Assembly: GCA_034435975.1 (NCBI GenBank)
Contig: DAOTWD010000155.1
Location: forward strand, 11,627 to 75,626
Source: CAKZQX01 sp034435975
GTDB lineage: Bacteria > Chloroflexota > Chloroflexia > Chloroflexales > Chloroflexaceae
Length of the DNA stretch: 64,000 nucleotides
Direction of reading: 5' to 3'
The notes under the pieces: model-generated
The model's input: only the letters and a program-made list of their open reading frames with translations
Databases searched by the model: none
Told to the model about the DNA's origin: nothing
Shown here: positions 8,996 through 17,752 of the stretch, piece after piece
How positions within the stretch are numbered: the first letter of the stretch is position 1
Layout of the letters: each line of letters starts with the position of its first letter
Made by a program: the position numbers and the translations under genes

Positions 8996-9327
8996 GTTGG
9001 GAAGGCATTGCCCTCGGTCTGTTTAGTCTAGGAATTATCGGGTTCGGCTTTTTCTGGGTGATCCGTATGGAGTACTATCTGGGATATCTGTGGTGGCCGT
9101 ATCCTATGGCTCTGGGTATCCTGTTCATTCTGGTCTCGTTCTTTATCGGTAATGAAGGCTGGTCGGCTTTGCTGGGCATCACCGGTGGCTCGTTTATCTG
9201 GGGTGCCACCGAGCTAAAGGAGCAGGCAGTACGCGCCGAACTGGGCTGGTTCAAGTATAATCCGCGTCGCAAACCAGATCCGCCAGGCCTACGCTGGATT
9301 AAAAAGATCAAGGCACCGCATCTCTAA
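8992..9327 (+). CDS. DUF4491 membrane protein, second of a pair
   Basis: 111 residues. Three hydrophobic helices, with RMEYYLGYLWWPYPMALGI and SFIWGATELKEQAVRAELGWF as the family-like core. The ending ELGWFKYNPRRK matches the W-F-x-x-N-P close typical of DUF4491. No catalytic motif is visible. It starts within the stop codon of the preceding paralogue. The two are recognisably related in the order of a Gly/aromatic start, a WP motif and a C-terminal NP, which suggests an old tandem duplication. Confidence 0.8.
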   Translation: MSWEGIALGLFSLGIIGFGFFWVIRMEYYLGYLWWPYPMALGILFILVSFFIGNEGWSALLGITGGSFIWGATELKEQAVRAELGWFKYNPRRKPDPPGLRWIKKIKAPHL

Positions 9328-9460
9328 CTATAAACCTTGCCTGGATGGAGCATTCAGCCGATAACGTGGGCGATTGCGCCATACGTTGGCTGAGGGGCTG
9401 TCACCTTCAGGCGACGGAGAACGTTACAAGCTGTCAGTAGCATAATCACATTGACGTCAC

Positions 9461-10039
9461 ATGAGTTTGCCTGACAAACACACCTTACGACGGATGTTTC
9501 AGCGCCGCCGCGCCGCACTCGATCAACGCGAGGCACGCAGCGCGGCGATTGCAACACGGGTAACGGCGTTGCCGGTTTATCAGTTGGCATCCGTTATCCA
9601 TTGCTATCTACCGCTCCGCTCCGAAGTCGATACCCGTCCCCTCCTCACGACAGCGCTGAGTCAGCAGAAGGCAGTTGTGGTACCCGTGGTCGAACCCGCC
9701 ACAGGTACTTTGCTGCATAGTCGCCTGGTATCGCTGGCACCTGAAGATTGGGAACCGGGCCATTTTGGGGTTTTTCAGCCGCGCCCTCTGCTGCCAGTTG
9801 CACCCGGTACGTGGGATCTGGTGCTGGTGCCGCTCGTGGCCTTTGACCGTTCTGGCTATCGGCTCGGCTATGGCAAGGGCTACTATGATCGTCTACTGGT
9901 CACAGGCTCAGTGCCCACTATCGGCCTGGCTTTTGCACTGCAGGAAGCGACCGTCCTGCCGCGTGAAGCACATGATATTCCTCTGGACTGGATTGTCACC
10001 GAAGACGAGTGTATTACCACTGCAACCGGACGCCGGTAA
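9461..10039 (+). CDS. 5-formyltetrahydrofolate cyclo-ligase
   Basis: 192 residues. N-terminal basic segment LRRMFQRRRAALDQ (phosphate/folate binding), CYLPLRSEVDTRPLL, DLVLVPLVAFDRSGYRLGYG and GKGYYDRLL are diagnostic of the YgfA/MTHFS family. The enzyme converts 5-formyl-THF to 5,10-methenyl-THF using ATP. The ATG at 9461 lacks an obvious ribosome site, so the start is less certain than the identity. It ends 26 bp from the convergent DUF4058 gene. Confidence 0.92.
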   Translation: MSLPDKHTLRRMFQRRRAALDQREARSAAIATRVTALPVYQLASVIHCYLPLRSEVDTRPLLTTALSQQKAVVVPVVEPATGTLLHSRLVSLAPEDWEPGHFGVFQPRPLLPVAPGTWDLVLVPLVAFDRSGYRLGYGKGYYDRLLVTGSVPTIGLAFALQEATVLPREAHDIPLDWIVTEDECITTATGRR

Positions 10040-10065
10040 CGTAACGTGCACGTGGACAGGCATCT

Positions 10066-10857
10066 TCACCCACGCCATCCCCGCTCGCGCAGGAGGGCAT
10101 CCAGCCAGGTCGCATCGGCATCGGGCAGGTCAGGTGGCGGCGGCGGCTCACGATAGTTGATCTCTAGATCGTAGCGGGCGCGGCGGTAGGCCTCGTGAAT
10201 GGCTGCCCCCAGATCGAGCGTCACATCGGCATCGGGCGGGCGCAGCGGCACCGGCACGGATGGGATGGGCATACGCAACGAGAGCGGCCAGATCTCCAGC
10301 CGGGGCCGCTGTTGCACCCGGCTCAAGAAGATGAAGTATGGCGCATCGGGCAGTGGATGCGCCAGTTGCGGACGGCGTCCGTTACGCAAGAGGTCGATTT
10401 CCAGCAGATGGGCGGTGCTGGCAAAGATCTGCTGGCACTTCTGCTCGTAGGCATCTGCCCCATCCAGGCCAGGGCGCTTGTTGGCCGGTGACAGCACCTC
10501 GATGGCCGTCACCAGCACCTGGTCGCGCACGGTGCGAATCTCGATGCGGGCATATTCAACCGGGACGGTCATCAATGCGGGCAGCGTCAGTGGGGCCTCG
10601 GCCATAACCGCCACCGTGCCACCTGATGAGGGAGGCAACAAAGCATGTTCGACAACGGCCACATCAGGCACAGCCCGACGCACGGGGGCAACCGCGATAC
10701 TCTCGAAGGCAATATAGGGCGTGATTACCGCTCGATAGTCCGGGGTCAGCTTTGACTGGATCTGGTCACAGATCATGGTAATCAACCGATGATGCACATC
10801 CGGCCACAGACTCGGCTCTTCCAGATAGGGATCCATTCCGGGAAATGGTGATTCCAT
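10066..10857 (-). CDS. DUF4058 family protein
   Basis: 263 residues from the ATG at 10857, preceded by AAGGAG; an upstream in-frame extension is unlikely to be translated. The start MESPFPGMDPYLEEPSLWPD is the DUF4058 signature, followed by VHHRLI and EVLSPANKRPG (an E-L-x-S-P-x-N-K motif resembling nuclease-superfamily cores). This family is abundant in Chloroflexota and Cyanobacteria and has no settled function. The E/K motif is compatible with a PD-(D/E)XK-like fold, but that is inference. Confidence 0.85.
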   Translation of the reverse strand: MESPFPGMDPYLEEPSLWPDVHHRLITMICDQIQSKLTPDYRAVITPYIAFESIAVAPVRRAVPDVAVVEHALLPPSSGGTVAVMAEAPLTLPALMTVPVEYARIEIRTVRDQVLVTAIEVLSPANKRPGLDGADAYEQKCQQIFASTAHLLEIDLLRNGRRPQLAHPLPDAPYFIFLSRVQQRPRLEIWPLSLRMPIPSVPVPLRPPDADVTLDLGAAIHEAYRRARYDLEINYREPPPPPDLPDADATWLDALLRERGWRG

Positions 10858-11302
10858 AACGCACTCCTTATCATACGGTGCCGCCGGAATTAGAATGAAT
10901 AAAACGCATACGTTCATAATACCATAACGACACCAGCTTTCCGGTTCTACCAGAGGCCAGGGACACACCCCGTGCAATTCTATCAACATACAACCTGGTT
11001 GTTGACACACTGATGCAAGCGTGTATCATGGCAGAATATAGCAATCCTACACCGTTGTGAAGAATTGGTAGAGACTTGATAGCGTATACACAGCAGACTG
11101 GTTTATCAGGTTCAGCAGCGATCCACCGCGCAGCCAGAGGTTGATCAACGTCGCTACGATTATGTTATCGGTACGTGAACCAGTACGAAAGGGGCTACCT
11201 ATGGCAGGCGGCACAGAAGTCGGCATCGCATTGAGCGCAAACGACATATATCGGGATCAAGAAACGTGATCCCGCCAGCTATCAATCCTGGGGACACAAC
11301 CG
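10858..11302. other. Intergenic between divergent genes
   Basis: About 445 bp without a supported gene. It holds a likely plus-strand promoter (11002-11029) and a hairpin CGGGATCA/TGATCCCG at 11252-11274, the latter about 30 bp ahead of the coiled-coil membrane gene and so in its 5' leader. Confidence 0.55.
11002..11029 (+). promoter_or_regulatory. Putative sigma70 promoter
   Basis: TTGACA at 11002-11007, a 16-bp spacer, TATCAT at 11024-11029. It would give a leader of about 265 nt before the gene at 11303, containing the 11252-11274 hairpin. Consensus quality is good but the leader is long. Confidence 0.5.
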
Positions 11303-12181
11303 ATGAGCGATGATTTACTCCATACCCTGCTGGGACATGCGGATGACTATATGGCCCAGATCACCGAGGAGGAACAACGACAACATGCGGAGCAGGAACA
11401 ACGCCAGCAGGTGGAGCAGGAACGATTACGTCGCATTGCACACGCACACCGGCAACGAACTGAACAGCAACAACGGCAACACGCCGACCAGCAGCGCCAG
11501 CTTGATGCCGAGCGCCAGCGTCTAATTGCACAGCAGCGGCACATTGCTGATCATCTTCGGTTGATGCAGGCTAAACCTACCACCGCAAAACCGCCGCCTT
11601 CTGTCGTGAGAGCAGGAACGACCATCACCCGTCCGTTCCGTCCGGTAGACTCTCAGCAACGGGTACGTGAAGCACTGCAGCGAGACTATGAGTTCGGGAC
11701 ACTGCTGCTGGCCGAGTTTGCCACACTCGTTCTCTGGCTGATCTTCTGGCTCGCCAACGGGTTTTTTACCGCACTGTTTGTGCATGCCTGGGCATTGCGC
11801 CTGGTTGATGGACTGAATCGCTTTCTGGCACAGTCGGTTGCCCTCGATTTCTCCTTTACGCTTTCGAGCAGTACCGCATGGGGTCTGGGAGCATGCTTGC
11901 ATCTCATGATCTCACTGATAGAGTTGCATCTGTGGCGTTCTGGTCGACGGGTCACCTATTTTACCATTATCGTGGTCGGTATCTTTGATGTGTTCACCTC
12001 CGCCTGGGGAATTCACGCTCTGGCGGGAGCGTGGGGCTTGCCCGGTACGGGGTTGGCCTGGATCGTGCTGTATGTTTTGCTGGCAGAAGCCATTGCGCTC
12101 CTCCCAGAGCGGCGGATGGTTGATCATGGCCTGGCGCTATGGATGATGCTGCAACGTCAGCCAGAACGCGGCGAAGGATAA
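11303..12181 (+). CDS. Coiled-coil multi-pass membrane protein, unknown function
   Basis: 292 residues. Residues about 18-90 are an extremely Gln/Glu/Arg-rich heptad coiled coil (EEEQRQHAEQEQRQQVEQER). After a Pro-rich linker come four or five hydrophobic helices (about 130-155, 185-210, 220-245, 250-270). No family recognised. The next gene, an FtsK/HerA-like ATPase with one N-terminal TM helix, begins 4 bp after the stop, so the two proteins very likely work together at the membrane. Confidence 0.75.
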   Translation: MSDDLLHTLLGHADDYMAQITEEEQRQHAEQEQRQQVEQERLRRIAHAHRQRTEQQQRQHADQQRQLDAERQRLIAQQRHIADHLRLMQAKPTTAKPPPSVVRAGTTITRPFRPVDSQQRVREALQRDYEFGTLLLAEFATLVLWLIFWLANGFFTALFVHAWALRLVDGLNRFLAQSVALDFSFTLSSSTAWGLGACLHLMISLIELHLWRSGRRVTYFTIIVVGIFDVFTSAWGIHALAGAWGLPGTGLAWIVLYVLLAEAIALLPERRMVDHGLALWMMLQRQPERGEG

Positions 12182-12185
12182 ATGT

Positions 12186-13610
12186 ATGCAAGGATGGCTC
12201 CTGGTTCTTTTCTGCGTAGCGTCTGGCGCATCGTTGGTCACCATCGGGTTGCGCCGCCGGGCGCATGTAATCAGTAGGAATGACGACCCGCTTTGTCAGC
12301 AACCGGCAGTGGCGCACCATTCTGTCGGTAGTGGAGATGTAGCACCGGTACCTCTGCCTGCGTCGGTACGGCCTGCTGCACCGGTGCCGCCACCATCTCC
12401 GGTGCCGGTCGCCACGCCAACCCTGGCACCCGATCTGGTCTGGTTGCGCCAACTCTTACTGGCGGTGCATGGGCTGATCATTGGCCAGACCCGCGCCGGG
12501 AAGACGACATTGACGCACTTCATTGCCACCTCACGGGTCAGGCTGGGGCATCGTGTCATTGTCTGCGATCCCGACGCAGCACCAGGGATGTGGCCGGGAT
12601 GTGAGGTATCGGGCTATGCTGATGATTTTGCAGCGATTGAACGTACATTGCAAGCCTTGCAGTCTGAAATTAGCGCTCGGCGTGTGGCACGAACGCAGCG
12701 TGACCGCACGCGCCTGACACCGCTGACGCTCGTCTTTTCTGAGGCGGGTGAGATTATGAATCAGTGTCCTTCGGCCCGTGCTATTTTTGAGGCGGTATTA
12801 CGGCGGGGTGGTAAATTGAATATCAGCTTGCTGGTTGATGTGCAAGATCGGCAGCGAGACACTTTGAATTTACCTGGGGCTACCCATTTGCTGAAAAACT
12901 TTGAGGAACAGGTGGAAGTCCGACGTACGGGAACAGACCGACATGTGATCGTTCAGGGGCGTACCTATCCTCTGCCCAAATTGCCTGACCCGGAGGAACT
13001 GGCCGATGTTTATGCTCGTACACATGTTCGGCGGGCTATCCGTCCTACTGGTCACCTGCTGGCTGAATTACGAGAAGATCTGGATGGTCTCCCGGCCCGG
13101 CTTCCGTCACAGCACCATCCACTGCCGCAGCCGATCCATGAACCCGGCTCATCTGAGCCGGATGCGGTCACGCTTACCGGTTCTATTGATGCTATCACAC
13201 CTTCGGTGCCGACGAATCTACCTGATCTAGCTACCATACCGCAGATCGCGGCTGTCACGAATAGAACGACAAACCATGGATCTTTATCGGTGGCATCGAA
13301 ATCAGCGCCCGAAGTGCCAGCCGCATCCGTCACATCGGAATCAGTGCGAGATCTACCGACCACAACCGTGCCAGACTGGATGGCTGAGATCGCCTGGGTG
13401 TGTCCTGATAATGATCGTTGTGCGACGAAAGGTCGTGTCTTTGAACTATTGTGCCAGGTTCGTACGGAACCAGCGATTGTCAAAGAACTCTGGCACATAG
13501 ATGGCACGGCGGGTGCACGTTATCGGAAAGCGCTAAATGTGGTAGCCTCCATTCGCGCCGATGTCTTGAATGGTGTGCTACGTGTACAGCGCACAGTGGA
13601 AAATACTTAA
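12186..13610 (+). CDS. FtsK/HerA/TraG-like membrane ATPase with C-terminal helical domain
   Basis: 474 residues. One N-terminal TM helix (about 3-20), a Pro/Val-rich linker, then a P-loop ATPase with Walker A IIGQTRAGKTTL (about 97-108) and a hydrophobic strand LTLVFSEAGEI resembling Walker B, where E replaces the usual D. RRGGKLNISLLVDVQDRQ fits sensor/arginine-finger regions of this superfamily. A low-complexity Thr/Ser linker leads to a ~70-residue winged-helix-like end (GRVFELLCQVRTEPAIVKEL). Members pump or bind DNA; a replication- or transfer-linked role is inference. The upstream partner is the coiled-coil membrane protein. No relaxase or integrase is nearby. Confidence 0.75.
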   Translation: MQGWLLVLFCVASGASLVTIGLRRRAHVISRNDDPLCQQPAVAHHSVGSGDVAPVPLPASVRPAAPVPPPSPVPVATPTLAPDLVWLRQLLLAVHGLIIGQTRAGKTTLTHFIATSRVRLGHRVIVCDPDAAPGMWPGCEVSGYADDFAAIERTLQALQSEISARRVARTQRDRTRLTPLTLVFSEAGEIMNQCPSARAIFEAVLRRGGKLNISLLVDVQDRQRDTLNLPGATHLLKNFEEQVEVRRTGTDRHVIVQGRTYPLPKLPDPEELADVYARTHVRRAIRPTGHLLAELREDLDGLPARLPSQHHPLPQPIHEPGSSEPDAVTLTGSIDAITPSVPTNLPDLATIPQIAAVTNRTTNHGSLSVASKSAPEVPAASVTSESVRDLPTTTVPDWMAEIAWVCPDNDRCATKGRVFELLCQVRTEPAIVKELWHIDGTAGARYRKALNVVASIRADVLNGVLRVQRTVENT

Positions 13611-13638
13611 GCACCAGGCGACCTGAACGCCAGGTGCT
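13610..13638 (+). terminator. Hairpin after FtsK-like gene
   Basis: AGCACCAGGC / GCCAGGTGCT stem (10 positions, one mismatch), loop of 9 bases, followed by TTTACG. It overlaps the stop codon and probably ends the two-gene transcript. Confidence 0.6.
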
Positions 13639-13707
13639 TTACGCTTGCTATTTTGCGCGGGTTGTGCTATAGGCATCGCCAGCATACGACTGATGAGAGG
13701 AATGTAC

Positions 13708-13998
13708 ATGTCCATGCTGCTCGTATCCGGCACCATTATTCACCAGTGCTATCAGGTCAGATCGCTTATCCGGCAGGGCGACATGAGCGCACTCTCTGTT
13801 GCCACAGTCCAGACATTTCGCAGTACCGTGGCGCTCACGCAAACGGTTCCCAGACCCTCTATCACCCCGCAGCAGGTGACGGCGATGGAACACGCCTTCG
13901 GACACCAGGTTCCGATGTTGCGTCTGCTTCACCACCCTGTCCTGGATACTGATCATGATCCTGAGTTCCGGCAGCACCGCTCTTATGGACAGTACTAA
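13708..13998 (+). CDS. Small hypothetical protein
   Basis: About 96 residues from the ATG at 13708, with AGAGGA six bases upstream; an ATG at 13702 is also possible. A short hydrophobic N-terminus (MSMLLVSGTIIHQCY) is followed by a polar body with TVPRPSITPQQVTAMEHAFG. No family recognised. It overlaps the start of the EamA exporter by 14 bp, as expected of a real coupled gene, but evidence is limited to the ribosome site and length. Confidence 0.45.
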   Translation: MSMLLVSGTIIHQCYQVRSLIRQGDMSALSVATVQTFRSTVALTQTVPRPSITPQQVTAMEHAFGHQVPMLRLLHHPVLDTDHDPEFRQHRSYGQY

Positions 13999-14923
13999 CT
14001 CAGCGGAGGCAACACTGACCAGGCGACTGACGCACCTGTTTGATCGACCCTATCTCTTACTGGTTCTCGCGGTTCTGTTCTGGTCAGGCAATTTCATTAT
14101 CGGGCGGGCGGTTCATATGGCAGTACCGCCAGTTGGGCTGGCCTTCTGGCGCTGGTCAGGCGGAACCATGATCGTGTTGGGGTTTGCCTGGTCGCACCTC
14201 AAACACGACTGGCCGCAGATCGTGCGCCACCTGCCGATATTGCTCCTCCTGTCGCTCCTGGGCGTGGCCACGTTCAACACGCTTGTGTATACCGGCCTGG
14301 GTTTTACCACTGCTATCAGTGGCCTGCTGATGCAGTCCACAATGCCAATTATCATTATGGCGCTGTCATACCTGTTGTTTCGTGAAGCTATCACCCGCCG
14401 ACAAGCCGCCGGGGTGGTGCTATCGCTTGCCGGGGCGCTGACGATTATTATGCGCGGCGACTGGGCAGTGCTACGGGCGCTGGCGTTAAACATCGGCGAT
14501 GTCTTGATTTTTATTGCGGTGGTGAGTTACGCGGGCTATTCGGTGCTGCTGCGTAAACGCCCAGCTCTTCATCCTCTCAGCTTCCTGGCGGTCACATTTG
14601 CTACTGGCACAGTGATGCTGCTGCCGTTCTATATCTGGGAACATATGGCCGGGTTGCCTATGCTCCTGAACCGCACAACATTGCTGGCCGTGAGCTATGT
14701 GGCGATCTTTCCTTCCATTCTTTCCTATCTGTGTTACAATCGGGGCGTCGAGCTGGTGGGAGCCAACCGCGCCGGGCTGTTTATTCATCTGCTGCCGGTG
14801 TTTGGCAGTTTGATGGCAATTCTGTTTCTAGGTGAGACGTTTCAGCCCTTCCACAGCGTTGGGATTGCGCTTATTCTGGGTGGAATCTTTCTGGCAACAC
14901 GCTCCAGGTCAGCTACTGGTTAA
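13985..14923 (+). CDS. EamA/DMT-family transporter
   Basis: About 312 residues from the ATG at 13985. Ten hydrophobic helices in two EamA repeats: the first opens with LLVLAVLFWSGNFIIGRA, the second with LIFIAVVSYAGYSVLLRK. The motif FLGETFQPFHSVGIALILGG near the end is the usual signature of the RhaT/YdcZ group of drug/metabolite exporters. Substrate cannot be told from sequence. It may be cotranscribed with the small upstream gene. Confidence 0.88.
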   Translation: MDSTNSAEATLTRRLTHLFDRPYLLLVLAVLFWSGNFIIGRAVHMAVPPVGLAFWRWSGGTMIVLGFAWSHLKHDWPQIVRHLPILLLLSLLGVATFNTLVYTGLGFTTAISGLLMQSTMPIIIMALSYLLFREAITRRQAAGVVLSLAGALTIIMRGDWAVLRALALNIGDVLIFIAVVSYAGYSVLLRKRPALHPLSFLAVTFATGTVMLLPFYIWEHMAGLPMLLNRTTLLAVSYVAIFPSILSYLCYNRGVELVGANRAGLFIHLLPVFGSLMAILFLGETFQPFHSVGIALILGGIFLATRSRSATG

Positions 14924-15063
14924 CACGACTGCGACTGAAAAATCATCCGTTCGATATTTCCCCCTCCCGACGCAACCTGGTATACTGGTCGTGCGTCTAT
15001 ATGATGAAGAGCCGGTGAGGCGGCGACCTATAGCCTGTTACCTATAGACTGAGAGGATGATGC

Positions 15064-16938
15064 ATGAGATCGAGATACGTTGTTTCCCTGGGCTGGCTGC
15101 TGCTGGTCGTCATGGTGGCAACGGCATGGCCTGTCACGCGCGTGGCTGCTGCCAGTGGTACGGTTGAACCACCTCAGGGCACACAGGGGACACAGTTTAC
15201 CTTTACCGCCAGTGGCTATCGCCGCAACGAGCGAGTTGATGTCTGGGTCACACGCCCAGATGCAACATCAATCGCCGTGGCGCGTTTTCATGCCAACCAG
15301 GATGGGGTAGCGACCTGGAACTGGGTCGCACCCGGTGATGCGCCCAACGGCACCTGGGTGATGGTTGGCCGTGGCGTTGACACCAGCCTGCGGGTGTCTA
15401 TTCGTTTTGAAATTCAGGGGACGCCCACAGCGCCACGACCGCTGCAGAGCGTAACGCCAACGATGGGTGCCCCCGGAACCACCTTTACCTTTACTGCAGG
15501 TGGCTTCCAGGCCGGCGAGCGGGTTGGCCCCTGGCTCATCCAACCCGATGGCAGCACGGTCAGTCTGCCCGATCGTGACCAGTCAGCCAATCTACGTGCT
15601 GACGAGACGGGCTATGCTACCTGGACGTGGACAGCGCCGGATGATGCGCCAGGGGGCAACTGGGCATCGCAAGCGCGTGGGCGCACCAGCCAGCATCTGG
15701 TCTCCATTCCCTTCCAGGTCACTCCAGCAGCAACCCCACCCCCAGCCATGATTGAGAACGTAACGCCGACCAGTGGTACACCGGGCACGGTGTTCACCTT
15801 TACCGTTGGTGGTTTTATACCAGGCGAAGAGGTTGGCAGCTGGCTCAACCCACCCTCTGGCGGTGATCTGGAGGCGACGAGTTATATGATTGCCGACCGT
15901 GAAACTGGTGTTGTTTCCTGGACGTGGCAAGCCCCTGCTGATGTTCAGGGTGGTCTATGGCGTATGAATGTGCGTGGTCAGACCAGTCGTCGGCTGGTTA
16001 CGCTAACGTTTGAGATTACCGGTGCGGTACCACCACCGCCTCCGCCGCAACTGATTACAAACGTTGACCCGCCGAGCGGTCTACCAGGCACGACCTTTCA
16101 TTTCTATGCCGAAGGCTTTCAGCCAGGCGAAACCTTTTTCTTCTGGGCAATTGACCCGCGTGGCAATCCTTTTCCCAACGCGAGCGATCCGCGTGCTCAT
16201 GCCGATGGTGTGGCTATCTGGAGCTGGACGGCGCCCGATGATGCGCGTGAAGGTCAGTGGCTGATGAATGTGCGCGGTGGCGTCAGCCGGGTCGAACACC
16301 AGATTGCGTTCACAATCACGCGCCCGGAGTATGTGCCACCAGAGACGGGGGTTGAGCCAGGCACGGGCGGCCCCGGTACGACCTTCAAATTTGCGGCCAG
16401 AGGCTACCGTGGTTCAGAGTATATTGATTGGTGGCTCGAAGGGCCAGCTGGTGCGGTTATTCCCGGCACTGTCCGTGACGTTAAGGCAAACAGCGATGGG
16501 TATGTCGAGTTCCGCTGGCGGGCACCCGATGACATTGCGGCGGGTGACTGGCGTCTGTTTATGCGTGGGCGTGATAGCCTGCGTCTGCGCACGATTGACC
16601 TGGTTATTGTGCGCGATACCCCACCACCGCCACCACCCACGGCGGGAGTCATCCCTGAAAGTGGCTCGCCTGGCACCACCTTCACGTTCTTTGCCGAAGG
16701 ATTCAAAGCCGGTGAGATGGTTGGCTACTGGCTGTCTGACCCCAACAACCAGGTGGTACGCACCGACCGCGAGGTGATGGCGAACAGCCGGGGAGTCATT
16801 ACCTGGGAATGGACGGCACCCGATGATGCGCCGCCCGGCGAGTGGCGGATGATCGCTCGCAGCAATGGGCGTTTATTTCACGGTGGCCCAAGCCGGAACA
16901 ACGTGATGTATATTATACCGTTCAGAATTGACCGGTAG
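15064..16938 (+). CDS. Secreted protein of six tandem beta-sandwich repeats
   Basis: 624 residues with a clear signal peptide (VVSLGWLLLVVMVATAWP, cleavage near AAA-SG). The mature part is six repeats of about 95-100 residues, each opening with a pattern like VxPxSGxPGTTFTFxAxGF, then PGExVxxWxxxP, and closing WxWxAPDDAPxGxWxMxxRG. This resembles IPT/TIG-like or other Ig-like folds used in bacterial surface proteins. No catalytic motif, no membrane anchor and no sorting signal. GAGAGGA precedes the ATG. Probably an extracellular scaffold or adhesin, by inference only. A GC-rich repeat cluster follows directly. Confidence 0.8.
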   Translation: MRSRYVVSLGWLLLVVMVATAWPVTRVAAASGTVEPPQGTQGTQFTFTASGYRRNERVDVWVTRPDATSIAVARFHANQDGVATWNWVAPGDAPNGTWVMVGRGVDTSLRVSIRFEIQGTPTAPRPLQSVTPTMGAPGTTFTFTAGGFQAGERVGPWLIQPDGSTVSLPDRDQSANLRADETGYATWTWTAPDDAPGGNWASQARGRTSQHLVSIPFQVTPAATPPPAMIENVTPTSGTPGTVFTFTVGGFIPGEEVGSWLNPPSGGDLEATSYMIADRETGVVSWTWQAPADVQGGLWRMNVRGQTSRRLVTLTFEITGAVPPPPPPQLITNVDPPSGLPGTTFHFYAEGFQPGETFFFWAIDPRGNPFPNASDPRAHADGVAIWSWTAPDDAREGQWLMNVRGGVSRVEHQIAFTITRPEYVPPETGVEPGTGGPGTTFKFAARGYRGSEYIDWWLEGPAGAVIPGTVRDVKANSDGYVEFRWRAPDDIAAGDWRLFMRGRDSLRLRTIDLVIVRDTPPPPPPTAGVIPESGSPGTTFTFFAEGFKAGEMVGYWLSDPNNQVVRTDREVMANSRGVITWEWTAPDDAPPGEWRMIARSNGRLFHGGPSRNNVMYIIPFRIDR

Positions 16939-17700
16939 TCGGGGACGAGAAGCCACCGGGCGGTGCATACCGCGTCCCGACTGGGCGGTGTACCAGGCAC
17001 GGACGCGGGCACACCGGATCCGTGCCCTACGGTTGGTACCAAAGCGCGTCCCGCCGGGGCGCGGGTGCAGTGGGCCTGGGTGCGCGCTCCTCCGGGGCGC
17101 GGGTGCGGGCAGCGGCCAACCAACCGGGCGATGCACCCGGCACGGGGACGTGGGCACGCTGGAGCCGTGCCCTACAGCGGGCGGCGGGCGAACCTGGGTG
17201 CGTGTCCCTCTGGGGCACGGGTGCAGTGGGCCTGGGTGCGCGCTCCTCCGGGGCGCGGGTGCGGGCAGCGGCCAACCAACCGGGCGATGCACCCGGCACG
17301 GGGACGTGGGCACGCCGGAGCCGTGCCCTACGGTTGGCGCCAGAGGCGCCCGCCGGGGCGCGGGTGCAGTGGGCCTGGGTGCGCGCTCCTCCGGGGCGCG
17401 GGCGTGTAGAGCGTAGCACGTCCCGCCGGGGCGCGGGCGCGGCACGGACGTGGGCACGCTGGAGCCGTGCCCTACGGGGGGTGCCCCTGGGTGCGCGCTC
17501 CTCCGGGGCGCGGGTGCGGGCAGCGGCCAACCAACCGGGCGATGCACCTGGCACGGACGTGCGCCCCAAGAGAGGCGCGCACCCAGGGGCACGGGGGCGG
17601 TCACCCATTAGCCGGCGCGGCGCCGGTTGCGGTGGTGCGACGAATGGCCGGGGTGGGGCCGTGGCTCGTGCTGTGCCCGTACCCTGTAGGAAATAGAACT
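16939..17700. repeat. GC-rich modular repeat cluster A
   Basis: About 760 bp of very GC-rich sequence with no credible gene. A unit starting GTGCAGTGGGCCTGGGTGCG occurs at 17065, 17221 and 17364 (period about 145-155 bp), partly again near 17480. Each carries TCCGGGGCGCGGGTGCGG, then CCAACCAACCGGGCGATGCA, then GGAGCCGTGCCCTAC. The last block, read on the minus strand, is the most repeated block of cluster B (60160-61440). Long open frames here arise only because stop codons are AT-rich. Confidence 0.85.
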
Positions 17701-17705
17701 CTGTT

Positions 17706-17733
17706 CTCTCTCCTCTTTCCTAAGAGGAGAGAG
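17706..17733 (+). other. Hairpin in leader of the DUF3160 gene
   Basis: Perfect 12-bp stem CTCTCTCCTCTT/AAGAGGAGAGAG with loop TCCT, ending only a few bases before the GAAGGAG ribosome site of the gene at 17753. There is no U-run after it, so an RNA stabiliser or translation-control element is as likely as a terminator. Confidence 0.55.
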
Positions 17734-17752
17734 ACACGAAGGAGCAGGTGCA

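Noticed and set aside
16873..17604. Long open frames on both strands in cluster A
   Set aside because: Same reason as cluster B: composition-driven, no ribosome site, no family, overlaps the end of the real secreted-protein gene.
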